From Portulaca oleracea (taxonomy: Eukaryota; Streptophyta; Magnoliopsida; Caryophyllales; Portulacaceae): a stretch of 64,000 nucleotides of DNA. Positions 12,251-24,665 of this stretch are shown piece after piece. Position 1 is the stretch's first letter. Each line of letters opens with the position of its first letter. Made by a program: the position numbers and the translations under genes. Below the pieces are notes generated by a model. The model saw nothing but the letters and a program-made list of their open reading frames with translations. It was not told the origin of the DNA and did not search any database. The DNA lies in contig CM055872.1 in assembly GCA_029582165.1 (NCBI GenBank), positions 50,115,195-50,179,194 on the forward strand. The letters are read 5' to 3'.

Positions 12251-12664
12251 AACACTTTTTACAACAAGAGCATTTTAAAGGGCCGGATAAAGTCAAACAT
12301 AGCGAGTTGACATAAGTTGGAAAGCGCAAGTGAGTGTTTCTCAATTCGGATGGGCTTGAACCATAAGCCGACCATTTTAAGGAGGATCCATCACTTGAAC
12401 AACTTGTGTTAAGTCAAGCCAAGTTGGCTATTATGCGGACTAGAATAATGCTCGACGGATTGACAACCTTACTTCTAGACTTCTATTTACACACTTTTTT
12501 ATTTATTTATTTAAGACTCGACATATTTATTTATTTACACTCATGAAAAGTGAATGTATTAAAGGACCGAATAAAGCCATCAAAGGTGAGTTAAAACAGA
12601 CTTATAAACTCAATTATTAAATCCAACATGGATGGGCTTACCAACGGGCTGACCATGGATTTTG

Positions 12665-13564
12665 CAAAAAATTACTTAAAGGTACCCTAACTTTTAAAGA
12701 AACAATTTTTTGATACCCAACTTTTCAAGACTAATTTTGCGGTAGCCTTACTTTTAGGATTAGAAATTACTAGGTGAATTTTCAGCGAAACTCTGATTGA
12801 TTAGATAAACTGACCGAAATACCCCTAATTTTTGACAGATTGACTATAATGCCCTAAACTCTAATTAAACAAGAACCCATAACCCTAAATCTTAATCCCA
12901 AAACCCTAATTAGCTAAACCACAACCCAAAACCCAAATTCCTTCTATATCCTAAATTCGTTTTCAAAATTATATCCCAATTGACCTCCAAAATCACAAGT
13001 GAACCCCAAAATTTTATATCCCAATTTCGTTTTTGAGCTCATTTTTTGCAATCGAAAACACCACACTTTGATTGTAGATCCCACAAACGTTTTCAAGTGA
13101 CAGACAAGTGACACATACTAAGCCAAATACATACCTTATCTATTCTTTAACCAAATTTCCTTTCAATGGCTTCCAATCTTGTTTAACCAATCTTCCTTTC
13201 CATGCCTGTGACTGACAAGTGACAGAGAAGAGAAGAAGACAGAAGAACAAAAGAAGAAGAAGAAGAAGAAGAAGAAGAATGAAGAACGAAAGAAGAACAC
13301 AATTGCAAGAAGAAGAAACGAATGGAGTGGGGGTGTTATTAACGACCTTTGTTTTTTTTCCTAACAAACAAAGGGCATTTTTGTCCAAAGAAAACTTTAA
13401 TCAATTTCCCGCCTTAAACTCACCGGTGAATTCAAATCATTGACCGAAAATTCACCTAGTAATTTCTAATCCTAAAAGTAAGGGTACCCCAAAATTAGTT
13501 TTGCAAAGTTGGGATACTTGAAAAACATTTCACCAAAAGTTAGGGTACCTCTATGTAATTTTTG
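12665..13564. mobile_element. MITE-3, 900-bp long member of the same fold-back family
   Basis: Ends and sub-terminal arms match MITE-1 and MITE-2, starting CAAAAAATTACTT and ending GTAATTTTTG. TGGATTTTG, or 10 bp if the preceding A is counted, flanks it on both sides (12655-12664 and 13565-13574). TE-C at about 32535 shows the uninterrupted site. About 600 bp of extra sequence separates the arms, including an AAG microsatellite (13250-13290) and repeated AACCCTAA-like phrases. The interior has no recognisable transposase; the lysine/arginine-rich frames come from the microsatellite. Confidence 0.9.
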
Positions 13565-14159
13565 ATGGATTTTGTTTTAGACTTAATAATCGAATCTATA
13601 AATTTATTTTCTCTAACATTGAGACTATTACGCGGGTTAGAACAACACACACTGACTTTGTTTATTATTAATCATTTTCCTTGGACCCAAAATAAGAGAA
13701 TACTGAGAAGGGCCGAATAAAACCATCAAAGGTGAGTTAAAATGAATCGTTAAACAAGGACGATTAACCTTTAAAACGGATAGGCCTCACAACCAGGCCG
13801 CCCATAAAATTTAAGGTTAATTAATCGAGTTTATAAATTCACTTCTTTTCGAACCCAATAATTACTACGCGGACTAAAACAATATCTCAAAATTAGTTCC
13901 GACTTTAACGAAGACATAACAAACACAAACACAAACACACATTTACACTTAACAAAGATTCAAAACACGTATAACAAAACCCTAACAAAGACTTGAACAT
14001 GTATTAACAAAAACCTAAGAAAGACTCGAAACACGTGTTAACAAAACCCTAACAAAGACTTTAACACGTGGCAAAGACTCGACAAACTCAACCACCTAAC
14101 AAAGACCCAACAGACTCAAACGCGAGGCAAAGACTCAACACTCTCAAACACGTGGTTAC

Positions 14160-14480
14160 ACAAATACAAACACATACACATGCACAAACACATGCAAAGA
14201 CACATATACATGCACATACACATACACATACACATATACAAACACATGCACAAACACAGACGCATACGCATACACATACACATGCACAAAAACAGACGCA
14301 TACGCATGCACATGCACATACACAGACTCATAAACATACACAGACATATACACATACACATACACATGCACATGCACATGCACATACACATACACAAACA
14401 CATGCACAAACACAGACGCATACGCATACTCATACACAGACGCATACGCATGCACATGCACATGCACAGACTCATATGTA
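14160..14480. repeat. hexamer microsatellite (ACACAT/GCACAT)
   Basis: About 320 bp of alternating ACACAT, GCACAT and GCATAC hexamers. All six frames stay open for long stretches because of composition, producing His/Thr-rich or Cys/Met-rich frames that are not genes. Confidence 0.95.
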
Positions 14481-14703
14481 CACATAGTCTACAACACACT
14501 TTATCCACTTTACGGACCTAACTCTATATGGACCCTAAGGGAACTGATCATTATAAAGGGCCGAATAAAGCTAAACACGACAAATCAGGACCGAGTATGG
14601 GAGTACAAGTCAGTGTTTCTCAATTCGGACGGGCCCCATTCACAAGCCGACCGTTTTAAGGAGAATTCGTAACTTGGACTACCTACAAAGACCAACTCGA
14701 GCC

Positions 14704-16339
14704 TGTAGGACCCGGAAAAATTCTCGTTCGGGGAAAATGTTTTCGCGGATGCCCTACATTTGTGATCGGGAGCCGACTAAGGTTTCTTAATCCTTAAATA
14801 AGGATTTTTTAATTTTCGAAATTCGTTTTTCAGGGTGATGAAACTTTATTATTTACAAACCCGTTTTTTGTTATTTAAACTATCCGAAAATTATACAAAA
14901 ATAATCTCATAATAATTTAATCCCGGTCCACTTGATAAATCCGGGCCCAAGAAGTGAGCGGGCCACCAGAACTCATCAAAATCTGCCTAGGCTTTGACGA
15001 GTCCTGGGTTGGACCTCTTGGTTCCAGGCCCAGGGAGATAATGGGTAGAAATTAGTAAAACCCGCCTAGGTTTTACTAATTTCTGGCCTTTTTCTCCTCG
15101 GACCTAGCCTATCATTAGCACTGGACAAGAATTAAATTATGTTCTTAAATTAATTTTGTGTAAGAAATCAAATAATTTAAATAATTAAATGAATTTATAA
15201 AATTGTAAAAGAGTCGCCGGCTGATTTAAGGAAATCGACAAACCATAAAATAAAAAAAGAAAGACTCCGGTCTACGAACCCGATTTCTAGATTCGGGGGT
15301 AAGGTTACGATTTCGAGAGTTATAAGAACTCTCGAATCCGCCTGTTATAAAACAGACTCTACTAAAATCAACATTGAAAAGAAAGAGAGCGGGGAGAATT
15401 TTGACTAATTTCACGGAATTATTATTCGAATCATGCAATCTAAAACAAATGTGGTTCTATTTTACAAAATATGTACAAGCACAGAATTAAATAAAGGATT
15501 ATATGATTAAATACAATAATTTAAATCAAAGAACCGAACCTTGCTTAGGGTGTAATGACGACAAAATTGATCCCTTGAGTTGCCCCTTGACTTGAAACCC
15601 GGATGAGAAAATGTGGATGGTTTACGAAAAGTGGTGAATGCATGGTTATATGGTTATGAAGAATATGATTACGGTGGTAATAGGAGAATAGAATTATGAA
15701 GAGAATTTGAGAGAGTGGAAGTATAATATGGTGAAAATGAGAGTAGAGTATGTGATCATAGATGATGATTGTTGGTGAAACGAAGGTGGAATGGAGGGGG
15801 TATTTATAGGTGAGGGAGTATGGGTTTTGGAGGGAAAAGGTAGGGGACATACACCAAAAATCATGCCATCAGAGGCCAAAGCCTAGGCGGGTTTTGGGGT
15901 GGTCAAGGGAGGTCAAACACTTGGGCAAAAATTAAGGGATTGCTTGCATGCAGATCGCTCATATTTTTTGGCGCCAAAATCACCAAAACCTAGGCGGGCT
16001 TTGACAATTTTATCACGTGGATCCGTGACGTGGCGCTGAACGGCGTCGTCTGCTACTTCGCCTAAAGCCTAGGTGGGCTTTGATCTTTCTGAGCCGGACC
16101 AAACCCTAGGCGGGTTTTATTCTCTATGGGCCGAGGCGAGCGACGGGCATGCTTCTGTGTGGGCTTGTAAATAAAATTAGAACCCCTGTGGGTTTTAATA
16201 ACTATTCACGGCTTGATTTATTTTTATTGGGCTCGGTTTATTGATCTTTTGGGCCCAATGACCCGTTTTACTTAGCCCACCTGTCTTGTATATTTTTTAT
16301 GAGCCGGGTTTATACCGGTACAAAATTCCGGTGTCTACA
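14704..16339 (-). repeat. TE-B 3' LTR
   Basis: On the minus strand it runs from TGTAGACACCGG (16339) to GGGTCCTACA (14704). A TATAAATA (complement) lies at 15801-15808. Six copies of a motif near AAAGCCCGCCTAGGCTTT lie near 14985, 15060, 15882, 15988, 16067 and 16106. Confidence 0.92.
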
Positions 16340-16594
16340 GATAGCCCCAACTTTGATCGTGTCCGAATAGAACGAAGGTCAAAGTAGCCTGAGGATATGA
16401 CTTTGGATTGAAAAGCCTGGGTTGACGCTTGGAAGCTGGGTCCTGCATCGCGATTTGCGGGCGGCATGCGCCTCCATTGAGATGATCTAGAGCAAGAATG
16501 ATGCTTTACTTGACTGTTTGATGAGTCGATGTTGATCTCGGGCGAGAATGACGCCTTACTTATTATCGGACGCGATGCCGATGGTTGATGGAAT

Positions 16595-17005
16595 TTTATA
16601 GTCTTTCCCAGTGTCGATTCCAGTCTTTCCCGGTGTCTATTCCAGTCTTTCCCGGTGTCGGTTCCAGTCTTTCCCAGTGTCGATTCCAGTCTTTCCCGGT
16701 GTCGGTTCCAGTCTTTCCCGGTGTCGATTCGAGTCTTTCCCGGTGTCGATTCCAGTCTTTCCCAGTGTCGGTTCCAGTCTTTCCCGGTGTAGATTCCAGT
16801 CTTTCCCGGTGTCGATTCTAGTCTCTCCAGTCTTTCCCGGTGTCGGTTCCAGTCTTTCCCGGTGTCGGTTCCAGTCATTCTTGGTGTCGGTTCCAGTCTT
16901 TGCCGGTGTCGGTTCTAGTCTTTCCTGGTGTCGGTTCCAGTCATTCCCGGTGTCGATTCCAGTCTTTCCCGTTGTCGGTTCCAGTCTTTCCCGGTGTCGA
17001 TGTTG
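16595..17005 (-). repeat. 22-23-bp tandem array, about 18 copies
   Basis: The unit is GGTGTCGATTCCAGTCTTTCCC or a variant, without interruption apart from small slips near 16820. Several overlapping frames are open through it on both strands (such as repeated VFPGV or TPGKTG peptides). They are by-products of the repeat and not counted as genes. Confidence 0.95.
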
Positions 17006-17326
17006 ATGATGGTGGGTATTTTTGATGCCAAAGGACTTCATCAGGCGCGTTGCTGATGGCCTTGGCGGTCGAGACTTCATCGGGCACGATGCCGATGGCT
17101 CGGATATTGAGACTTCACGGGGCACGATGCCGATGGCTCGGAGATTGGGACTGCATCGAAACTCTGCCGATGGCCCTGAATGCTGATGATGATGACAGCG
17201 ACCTTTTGTGCGGTAGCTGAATGGTGGCGGTCCCTTTGTCGGCGACCTGTGAGCTGGCGACTTTTTATGCGGCAGCTTGATGGCGGTGGTCCCTTTTAGC
17301 GGCGACATGGTGTCTGTGATGACTCC

Positions 17327-17391
17327 CTGTACATAAATCAAAGCTGAATGTCAGATTATTTTGAACAATAGTTGGAGATACAAAGAATTAC
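17327..17391 (-). other. probable 65-nt intron conserved with TE-C
   Basis: The minus-strand donor is CAGACAG then GTAATT at 17391, and the acceptor is TGTACAG ending at 17327, followed by GGAGTC. TE-C has a 66-nt counterpart (37805-37870) with the same donor context and the same GGAGTC downstream. Both ends stay spliceable while flanking sequence has changed. Confidence 0.6.
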
Positions 17392-17959
17392 CTGTCTGGC
17401 AGATTGACGGAGATGCCCAACGGCTTTTCCCGAGGCAGATGATGGTGCCCAATGGATTTTCCCGATGTTGATGGCTCTTATTGTTGCGATTGCGACGAGC
17501 TCTACCGGCGACTCTGAATAATGGCAACTTGATGATGAGGAACTTCACCGAAACTCTGCCGATGACCCTTAAATTTTGCTTCAGGTTCATAGGTGCCAAA
17601 ATTTCACTGTGGGGAATTGATTCTTGAATTCGCCCGATCGTTGATCCGTATTAGTCAAGTGAAGATTATGTCCATCGTGTCGGACATGCGCTGTTCGTGT
17701 CTGGCTGATGATGCATAACTTGACTGAATGCTAATTTATCTAGCAAGAGTTGGATTAGAGATTTACTCAATCTTGCTCTCAGTGATTGAAAACCATGTTG
17801 ACCGGTCTGATAGCATATGTGCTTAAACAGCCCCCAGTATTGTGTTTCGGAGCAGCGATGTGGCACTTGCTTTTTTTTTCTTTTTTGTTCTTTTTTAGAT
17901 ATGCGGGCATGCATGCAACTAGTATTCAATTTTGTTTTGACATAAGCATTCATGCACTC

Positions 17960-18150
17960 ATGCATTTATGCACGACTTTATGCAGGACACACTCACTCGA
18001 TACATGACAGATTGACTTGATGCGTGACAAACTGACTCGATACATGACAGACTGACTTGATGTATGACAAACTGACTCTATGCACAACAAACTAATTTGA
18101 TGCATGACAAACTGACTTGATGCATGACAGACTGACTCAATGCACAACCA
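17960..18150 (-). repeat. tandem array of a GACTTGATGCATGACAAACT-like unit
   Basis: About eight copies of a roughly 24-bp unit. TE-C has a longer version at 36650-37160 in the opposite sense, and TE-A a short one near 7600-7660. Confidence 0.85.
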
Positions 18151-18159
18151 TTGACTCTA

Positions 18160-19430
18160 TGAGGCCCTGAAACGACTTGTAGATGCAATGCAAACCTATC
18201 ATGCGTAGACATGATACTCACATGATGCTTTTATGCTATTCTACATGCAGACAATCCCCCGATTATTTTTAGACAAAGATTTTCTCGGACAATGATTTTC
18301 AAAGACAAGGCTTTCCTAAGACTAAGACTTCCCAAGGGTCAAGGCCACCTGTGAGGAATTTCAGGAAAATTCAGGATGAGTAATGTTTCGATCTAGGGAA
18401 TAATGATGGAGGCAACATGCCTAAAGAATGTGCTTCTTGAATGATCATGTAGATGACATTGATTGCTTGCAAATGCATGTTGATGTATGACAAGCCCCCG
18501 GTTTGATGACACTTTCCTGCTTTGGAGAGCACCTCGAAGATTTACAAGCCCCCAGTTTCGATGTGGATTGACGTGGTGAGGCGTGGGGACCAAGGAATAG
18601 GAGAAGGCATAGTCCTTAGTCATGAGTCTCAAACTCTCCTTTTGCCTAACCTGCCCTGACGGGTTTTCAAGTTAGCCCCTCTTTTTTTTTTCTTCTTTCT
18701 TTCTTTTTTTTCTTTTCTTTATTTTCTTTCTCATTTTTTTCTCTCTCTTTTGTTCTTGATGAGACCACTATTAGGAAGTTTATGAGAATGAAGACGTAGG
18801 ACCTTGTAGGATAGGGAGTAGGTGTCCCTCTTAGAAGCTTTCTCCGATAAATGTCTTGACTGATGTCACAATGGTAGTGCGAGCCCCCCAGTTTAGAGTA
18901 GCTTGTTTTCTGAGTCTGTTCACTATCATGTGGTTGCCAGTTTACTGCTGATCTGATGTGAACGCTCTTGCTGAGAAGTAAGCCACACAGAGCCTCGTAC
19001 TTGCATTAATGACTGAGTTAAAATTGTCCTCAAAGGGTGAGATGGGATGAAAAGGCTAAAAAGGGGGGTTGGAAGATGCTTGGTGAAAGAGATGGTTGAA
19101 AAATGTTTATTAATGAAGGGGATATGTAGACACTTAAGAATGATCGTGTCTTGTAAGGGAGAAGATATGGTCAAATGGGATAGACATCATCTCTTGAGAA
19201 AGGGTTGAAAGGGATGGTAGATGAGACTTTATTGATGAGTGAGATAGGGAGACACTCAAGAATGATCGTGTCTTGAAGAGATGGTCAAATGGGATAGACG
19301 TCATCTCTTGAGAAAGGGTTGAAAGGAATTGTAGATGAGACTTTATTGATGAATGAGATAGGGAGACACTCAAGAATGATCGTGCCTGTAAGAGATGGTC
19401 AAATGGGATACCCTCTTTTTAAAGTTTAAG
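18160..19430 (-). other. TE-B internal, non-coding
   Basis: Colinear with TE-A 7700-9000. It includes a pyrimidine run (18680-18750) and three diverged direct copies of a segment of about 100 bp round AATGATCGTGTCTTG (19138-19400). No gene is supported. Confidence 0.6.
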
Positions 19431-19448
19431 TCCCCAGTGGAGTCGCAA
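19431..19448 (-). other. TE-B primer binding site (tRNA-Arg)
   Basis: On the minus strand it reads TTGCGACTCCACTGGGGA. Apart from two changes it fits TGGCGACTCCGCTGGGG, the complement of the plant tRNA-Arg(ACG) 3' end with CCA (recalled sequence). It lies 3 nt inside the 5' LTR. Confidence 0.8.
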
Positions 19449-19451
19449 ATC

Positions 19452-21060
19452 TGTAGGACCCGGAAAAATTCCCGTTCGGGGAAAATGTTTTCGCGGATGC
19501 GCTACATTTGTGATCGGGAGCCGACTAAGGTTTCTTAATCCTTAAATAAGGATATTTTTAATTTTCGAAATTCGTTTTCAAGGTGATGAAACTTTATTAT
19601 TTACAAACCCCTTTTTTGTTATTTAAACTATCGGAAAATTACACAAAAATAATCTCATAATAATTTAATCCCGGCCCACTTGATAAATCCGGGCCCAAGA
19701 AGTGAGCGGGCCACTAGAACTCATCGAATCCCGCCTAGGCTTTGACGAGTCCTGGGTCGGACCTCTTGCTTCCAGGCCCATGGAGATAATGGGTAGAAAT
19801 TAGTAAAACCCGCCTAGGTTTTACTAATTTCTGGCCCTTTTCTCCTCGGACCTAGCCTATCATTAGCATTAGACAAGAATTAAATTATGTTCTTAAATTA
19901 ATTTTGTGTAAGAAATCAAATACTTTAAATAATTAAACGAATTTATAAAATTGTAAAAGAGTCGCCAGCCGATTTAAGTAAATCAACAAACCATAAAATT
20001 AAAAAGAAAGACTCCGGTGTACGAACCCGATTTCTAGATTCGGGGGTAAGGTTACGAATTCGAGAGTTATAAGAACTCTAGAATCCTCCTGTTAAAACGG
20101 ACTCTACTAAAATCAACATTGAAAATAAAGAGAGCAGGGAGAAGTTTGATTAATTTCACGGAATTATTATTCGAATCATGCAATCTAAAACAAATGTGGT
20201 TTTATTTTACAAAATATGAACAAGCATGGAATTAAATAAAGGATTACATGATTAAATACAATAATTTAAATCAAAGAACCGAACCTTACTTAGGGTGTAC
20301 CGACGACGAAATTGATCCCTTGAGTTGCCCCTTGACTTGAAACCCGGATGAGAAAATATGGATGGTTTAGGAAAAGTGGTGAATGGATGATTATATGGTT
20401 ATGAAGAATATGATTACGGTGGTAATAGGAGAATAGAATTATGAAGAGAATTTGAGAGAGTGGAAGTATAATACGGCGAAAATGAGAGTAGAGTAAGTGA
20501 TCATAGATGATGATTGTTGGTGAAATGAAGGTGGAATGGAGGGGGTATTTATAGGTGAGGGAGTATGGGTTTTGGAGGGAAAAGGTAGGGTACATACCCT
20601 AAAAATCATGCCATCAGAGGCCAAAGCCTAGGCGGGTTTTGGGGTGGTCAAGGGAGGTCAAACACGTGGGCACAGATTGCTCATATTTTTTGGCGCCAGA
20701 ATCACCAAAGCCTAGGCGGGCTTTGACAATTTTATCACACGGATCCATGACGTGGCGCTGAACAGCGTCGTCTGCTACTTCGCCCGAAGCCTAGGCGGGC
20801 TTTGATTTTTCTGGGCCGGATCAAACCCTAGGCGGGTTTTATTCTTTCTGGGCCGGGGCGCGCGATGGGCCTGCTTCTGTGTGGGCTTGTAAATAAAATT
20901 AAAACCCCTGTGAGTTTTAATAATTATTCACGGCTTGATTTATTTTCTTTGGGCTTGGTTTATTGATCTTTTCGGCCCAATGACCCGTTTCACTTGGCCC
21001 ACCTGTCTTGTATATTTTTGATGAGCCTGGTTTATACCGGTACAAATTTCGGTGTCTACA
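19452..21060 (-). repeat. TE-B 5' LTR
   Basis: Same ends as the left copy, TGTAGACACC at 21060 and GGGTCCTACA at 19452. TATAAATA (complement) is at 20546-20553. Six CCTAGG-type palindromic motifs lie near 19729, 19805, 20625, 20705, 20788 and 20823. The pair of LTRs is very similar by eye, so the insertion is fairly young. Confidence 0.92.
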
Positions 21061-22555
21061 GAGTCATGCTGACTATTACACAGACTAGAATAATGATCGA
21101 CAGCACTGACGATCCGGCACTTTTCTATACATTTTTTATTCTATTTGTTTAGGAAAGTGGATATTGTCAAGAACTAAATAAAACCAACAACATGGGAGTT
21201 GTAATTAGTTTATTGGCTTAGTTGCCAAATCCAATATGGTTGTGCCTAACCACGGGCCGGCCATAAGTATGATGGATTCAATAATTAATTCGATAAATTA
21301 ATTTGCTCGAGGCCAGTGATTGTTATGCAGTCTAAAACTTTATCCACTAACTTTGTTTGATTTATTAGTCAGATTTTTTGGACCTAAGGACAACGAATCG
21401 TTATAAGAGGCCGAATAAAGTCAAGCATGGCGAATCAAGCCTAAGTCAAGGGGCACAAATCAGTGTTTCTCAATTCGATTGGGGTCCATCCACATGCCGA
21501 CTATTTTAAGGAAAATCCGTTATTTGGGCTACCGACTCAGACTTAATTCGAGCCATGTTGACTGTCATGCGGACTAAAATAACGATGGATGGGACCGACG
21601 ACCCTTCTTTCTACTTCGTTTTTTTTAATTTATTTAATTACCGGAAAGCAGGTATCGTAAAAGACTGAATAAAAACAACGGGCGAGTTATAATTGATTTA
21701 TGGACTTATTTGCCAAATTTGATATGGTTAACCAAGGGCCGGCAATAAGTGTGACAGATTCGAAAATTAACTCGATAAATTAATTTACTCTAGCCCGGTG
21801 ATTATTATACAATCAAAGATTTTACCCACTAACTTTGTTTTAACTTTAATCATGTTTATTGGACCTTCGTTAAGAAAATATCGTAAAGGGCCATATAGAA
21901 TCATCAAAGGCGAGTTGAGTTTACCTTATGGACCAAGATAATTAACATTTATAGATAAATGGGTCCAACCACTGGGTCAACCATAATTTTTGAGGTTAAT
22001 TAACTTAGTTGGTAAACATGACTCTTCTCAGCCCAATGGCTACTATGTAGACTAGAATAACATTCCTAGACTTGGGTCGACTCTCTACAAAGAATTTAAA
22101 CACATAGCACATAACATACATATGAACAAGGGATATCCTAAACCAAGGCTCTATGTACAAAAGGGTTTATTGGCTGGATAAGGCAGCGGCTCATGTACTC
22201 GCCCCGGTGCAGTCTTGTTGTAAAGGCAACTTGAATGTGTGGGGTGTTGCTCTTGGAGGCTCGAGTGGAGTGATGCATTAGTGGATGTGGTGACTAATGC
22301 TCTCTCGATGTAAATGCACCAAGTATAGCCGCTTCGGCATCCCATTGGTTATTTTTGTGGTTTAAAGAGAAAAAACCTAATACCGCCGATTTACGTGCTC
22401 CTACGACATATTACATGTCAAGGGAGTGCCCCGGTATATGCAATGCATAATGCCTCAAAGAATGACTTAATAATATAATGTAAAAAAATTACTTTCCTTC
22501 CAAAAAATTTAAAGCACACTAAACTTTTTTCAAGTTTTACCCACTTTAAGAAAAC
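21061..22555 (-). other. TE-A internal region between TE-B and the primer site
   Basis: This continues the GGGCCGAATAAAG repeat block interrupted by TE-B, then about 400 bp without a recognisable feature. No gene is supported. Confidence 0.6.
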
Positions 22556-22573
22556 TCCCCAGTGGAGTTGCCA
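22556..22573 (-). other. TE-A primer binding site (tRNA-Arg)
   Basis: On the minus strand it reads TGGCAACTCCACTGGGGA, close to the complement of the tRNA-Arg(ACG) 3' end. An 8-nt spacer, including the LTR-adjacent GGATTTT, separates it from the LTR end at 22581. Confidence 0.82.
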
Positions 22574-22580
22574 AAAATCC

Positions 22581-24646
22581 TATGGACACTTTCCTCGCCG
22601 TTCGGGCTTCCGAATGTCCACGTGGATTGGGGGTGTGATTCGGTGATTTGTGTTGGGGTTTAACCTTTGAAAAACTCTTTAAGGAATTAATCGTACATTT
22701 CATGAATATTATCTTGTAAACTCACTTTCCCTTTACTTATGCATTTTATGAGTCCTTGAATTAAACCTTTAAGAGTGAACATCTACCTGTTCCAAACTCC
22801 TATAAATTTAACCCAATTTGCTGATTTAAATGTTAGGCTCGAAACAAAGCGATCTATGCAAACATTATTTAGAAATATAAGAAGAAAACCCTAAAGTTGC
22901 ATCGGTACGTTGTAAAACCATGTTACATATAGTTTATGCAATCCTCGATGTGTTTTGGTTCGAAATGGGAGTTGCCACCCGACTTTTTAAGGGAAAAGCC
23001 AAGACAAAACCAAAAGGAAAAGAAAGAAAGACTCCACCTGCGAAACCCAAGAATGGATTCGGGGGTAAGGCTACGAACTCGAAAAGTAAACTTTAAGAGT
23101 TCGCCTCTCACAAAAGGAAAGACTCTGCTAAAAGTTTAAAATTGTACTTTGGATAAAGTTGGGAAGCACAAAAAATAAGAACTTTATAAGATTACTTCAT
23201 TGAATATTCAAAAGAATGAAATAAAAGAATGATACATCATATACAACATTTTATTTACATAAAGAAGAAACACATAAGAGCTTACATTGTGCCTTTTGAA
23301 GGGAAGTCTTGCCTAGCCTTTGTTTGGTGCTTGAGACTCAATTGAATTAGCCTCTTGAAAGCCTTGAACACTCGCCTTGAATATGTAAAAATGGTGCCAA
23401 AAGTGGATGGAAAGAATACGGAAAATGAGGTGCGAAAACGGTAGGAAAATGCTCTTTTTGTAGTTTTTAAGTAGTAGTAAGGTTAGGCTTTTTATGGAGT
23501 TTTAGGGTTTTGTGGACGAATAATGGAAGACGGACTAAGAATAGAGATGGAACGGCTTAAGAGAGTAGAGAGATGGAGATAATAATGATAGGAAAATGAT
23601 GGAAAATGATGGGAAAAAGGTAGGAAAAAGATAGGAAGAAAGACTCTTTTTGTGGTTTTTATGATGTTTTTGTGAGGGTTTTATGTAAGAATGGTGGGAA
23701 TGGTACGAGAGTAGGGATTAAGGGGTTTAAGAGGATGAGGATAAGGAGATTAGGATAGTAAGAGAATGGTGGAAAGGTGATAGAAAAGAGTGGTAGAATG
23801 ATGATATTAGAATAGAGATTAGTAGGGAGTTGTGAAAGGAATGAGAGAATGGATAAATGAGAGTTTAGGGGGAACGATGAGTGAACGATTGAGTGAGTTT
23901 GGCTTCAACAAGAGGGGTATTTATAGGCTTAGAAGAGGCTTAGGATACAAGCATATACAATCACATTCATGCCTCGGATTTGCACAGTTGGCTGGCATAT
24001 ACAACCAGGTGGCAAGGGGAGTGTTTTCGGTGGTCGGTGGAGCTAGGAGGCTGAATATATGGTGTGAACAACCTTCAGGCCGACCGGCCTTGGGAAAAGG
24101 GACGGATGGACCTTGCCTCGTTCATGTTTCCTTGGACAGTGGAGGTGTGAATGGATAGTATTTGATAATAGTTGTTCACACCATGGACGGTGGGAGCCTA
24201 TTTGCAAGCTTTATGCATGTTGTTGTGAGGTCTTGAACTTGAGACCTCTTGGAGGCTTTTTGCATGTGATATTTACTTAGATTTTTCATGGCTTGCATGG
24301 CTAAATAAAGTTTGATGGCTTACCTAAAGATCATGCATGCAATAGGCTAGGAAATTCACATGTAATAGTGCATGTGTGCTCGTCTGAACTTAGGCATGTT
24401 GAGTGCATGCGAGGGATTGTCTTGGCTTATCTTTGGCTTGGCTTGGATTCCCTAATTTCATTATTCTAACTAAAGTACATAACTAAAAATACATTAAAAG
24501 AAATAATAAAAATCACATTAGAAGTGTATAAAACTATGCTAAAATCTGGTGCCTGAATGAGCTTATCAGCCGGCTTCTTTTCCTTTATTTTTGCTTCATT
24601 TATATAGATATGCTATATATTTATGTGCTTAAATCCGGTGTCTGCA
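22581..24646 (-). repeat. TE-A 5' LTR
   Basis: It runs from TGCAGACACCGG at 24646 (minus strand) to TGTCCATA at 22581; one base at each end departs from the 3' LTR termini. TATAAATA (complement) lies at 23918-23925, within the context GGGGTATTTATAG that TE-B and the left LTR share. It lacks MITE-1 and so preserves the empty site at about 23230-23238. Confidence 0.92.
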
Positions 24647-24665
24647 CATACATTTCCCATTGCAG

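Larger units (their letters stand above)
12260..14703 (-). repeat. degenerate repeats with GGGCCGAATAAAG module
   Basis: Copies of the module occur near 12281, 12570, 13710 and 14558. They continue beyond TE-B near 21168, 21410, 21663 and 21889. Spacing is about 240-290 bp once the insertions are removed. TE-C has matching copies near 31899, 32125, 32390, 32625 and 32885 in the opposite orientation. Confidence 0.75.
14704..21060 (-). mobile_element. TE-B: 6.4-kb non-coding LTR retrotransposon nested in TE-A
   Basis: Its LTRs are 1636 bp (left) and 1609 bp (right). Flanks are GAGCC (14699-14703) and GAGTC (21061-21065), a 5-bp duplication with one change. A tRNA-Arg primer site at 19431-19448 gives the minus orientation. 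The 3.1-kb internal region has no gag or pol. It is a shortened version of the TE-C plan: just after the primer site, the sequence AAAAAGAGGGTA jumps directly to the part equivalent to TE-C about 35600, losing some 4.3 kb of repeat blocks. Confidence 0.92.
2501..24646 (-). mobile_element. TE-A: 22-kb non-coding LTR retrotransposon (LARD-like)
   Basis: Two LTRs of about 2.06 kb (left one also holds a MITE) flank an internal region with no recognisable gag, protease, reverse transcriptase or integrase. The element is flanked by CATAC at 2496-2500 and 24647-24651, a 5-bp target duplication. A primer site complementary to the tRNA-Arg 3' end at 22556-22573 sets the minus orientation. After removing TE-B and the MITEs the internal part is about 10 kb of degenerate tandem-repeat blocks in the same order as in TE-C. 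Such elements need proteins from an autonomous partner, probably of the Ogre/TAT group given the primer; that assignment is inferred. It lies inside a PMD intron and is itself the target of four later insertions. Confidence 0.92.

Noticed and set aside
13140..13443. Leu-rich and Arg/Lys-rich frames in MITE-3
   Set aside because: Produced by the AAG microsatellite on opposite strands.
14068..14521. Long open frames on both strands (His/Thr-rich, Cys/Met-rich)
   Set aside because: They exist only because the ACACAT/GCACAT hexamer array has no stop codons; overlapping frames are open on both strands.
16100..16115. E2F binding sites in the LTR palindromes
   Set aside because: The core GCGGG is followed by TTTT and not AAA, so the E2F consensus is not met; telo-box-like AAACCCTA occurs in only some copies.
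16297..17341. Frames of up to 234 codons over the 22-23-bp array of TE-B
   Set aside because: Repeat translation in several frames on both strands; the basic peptide near 17400-17600 is shared with TE-C but differences are not biased to third positions.
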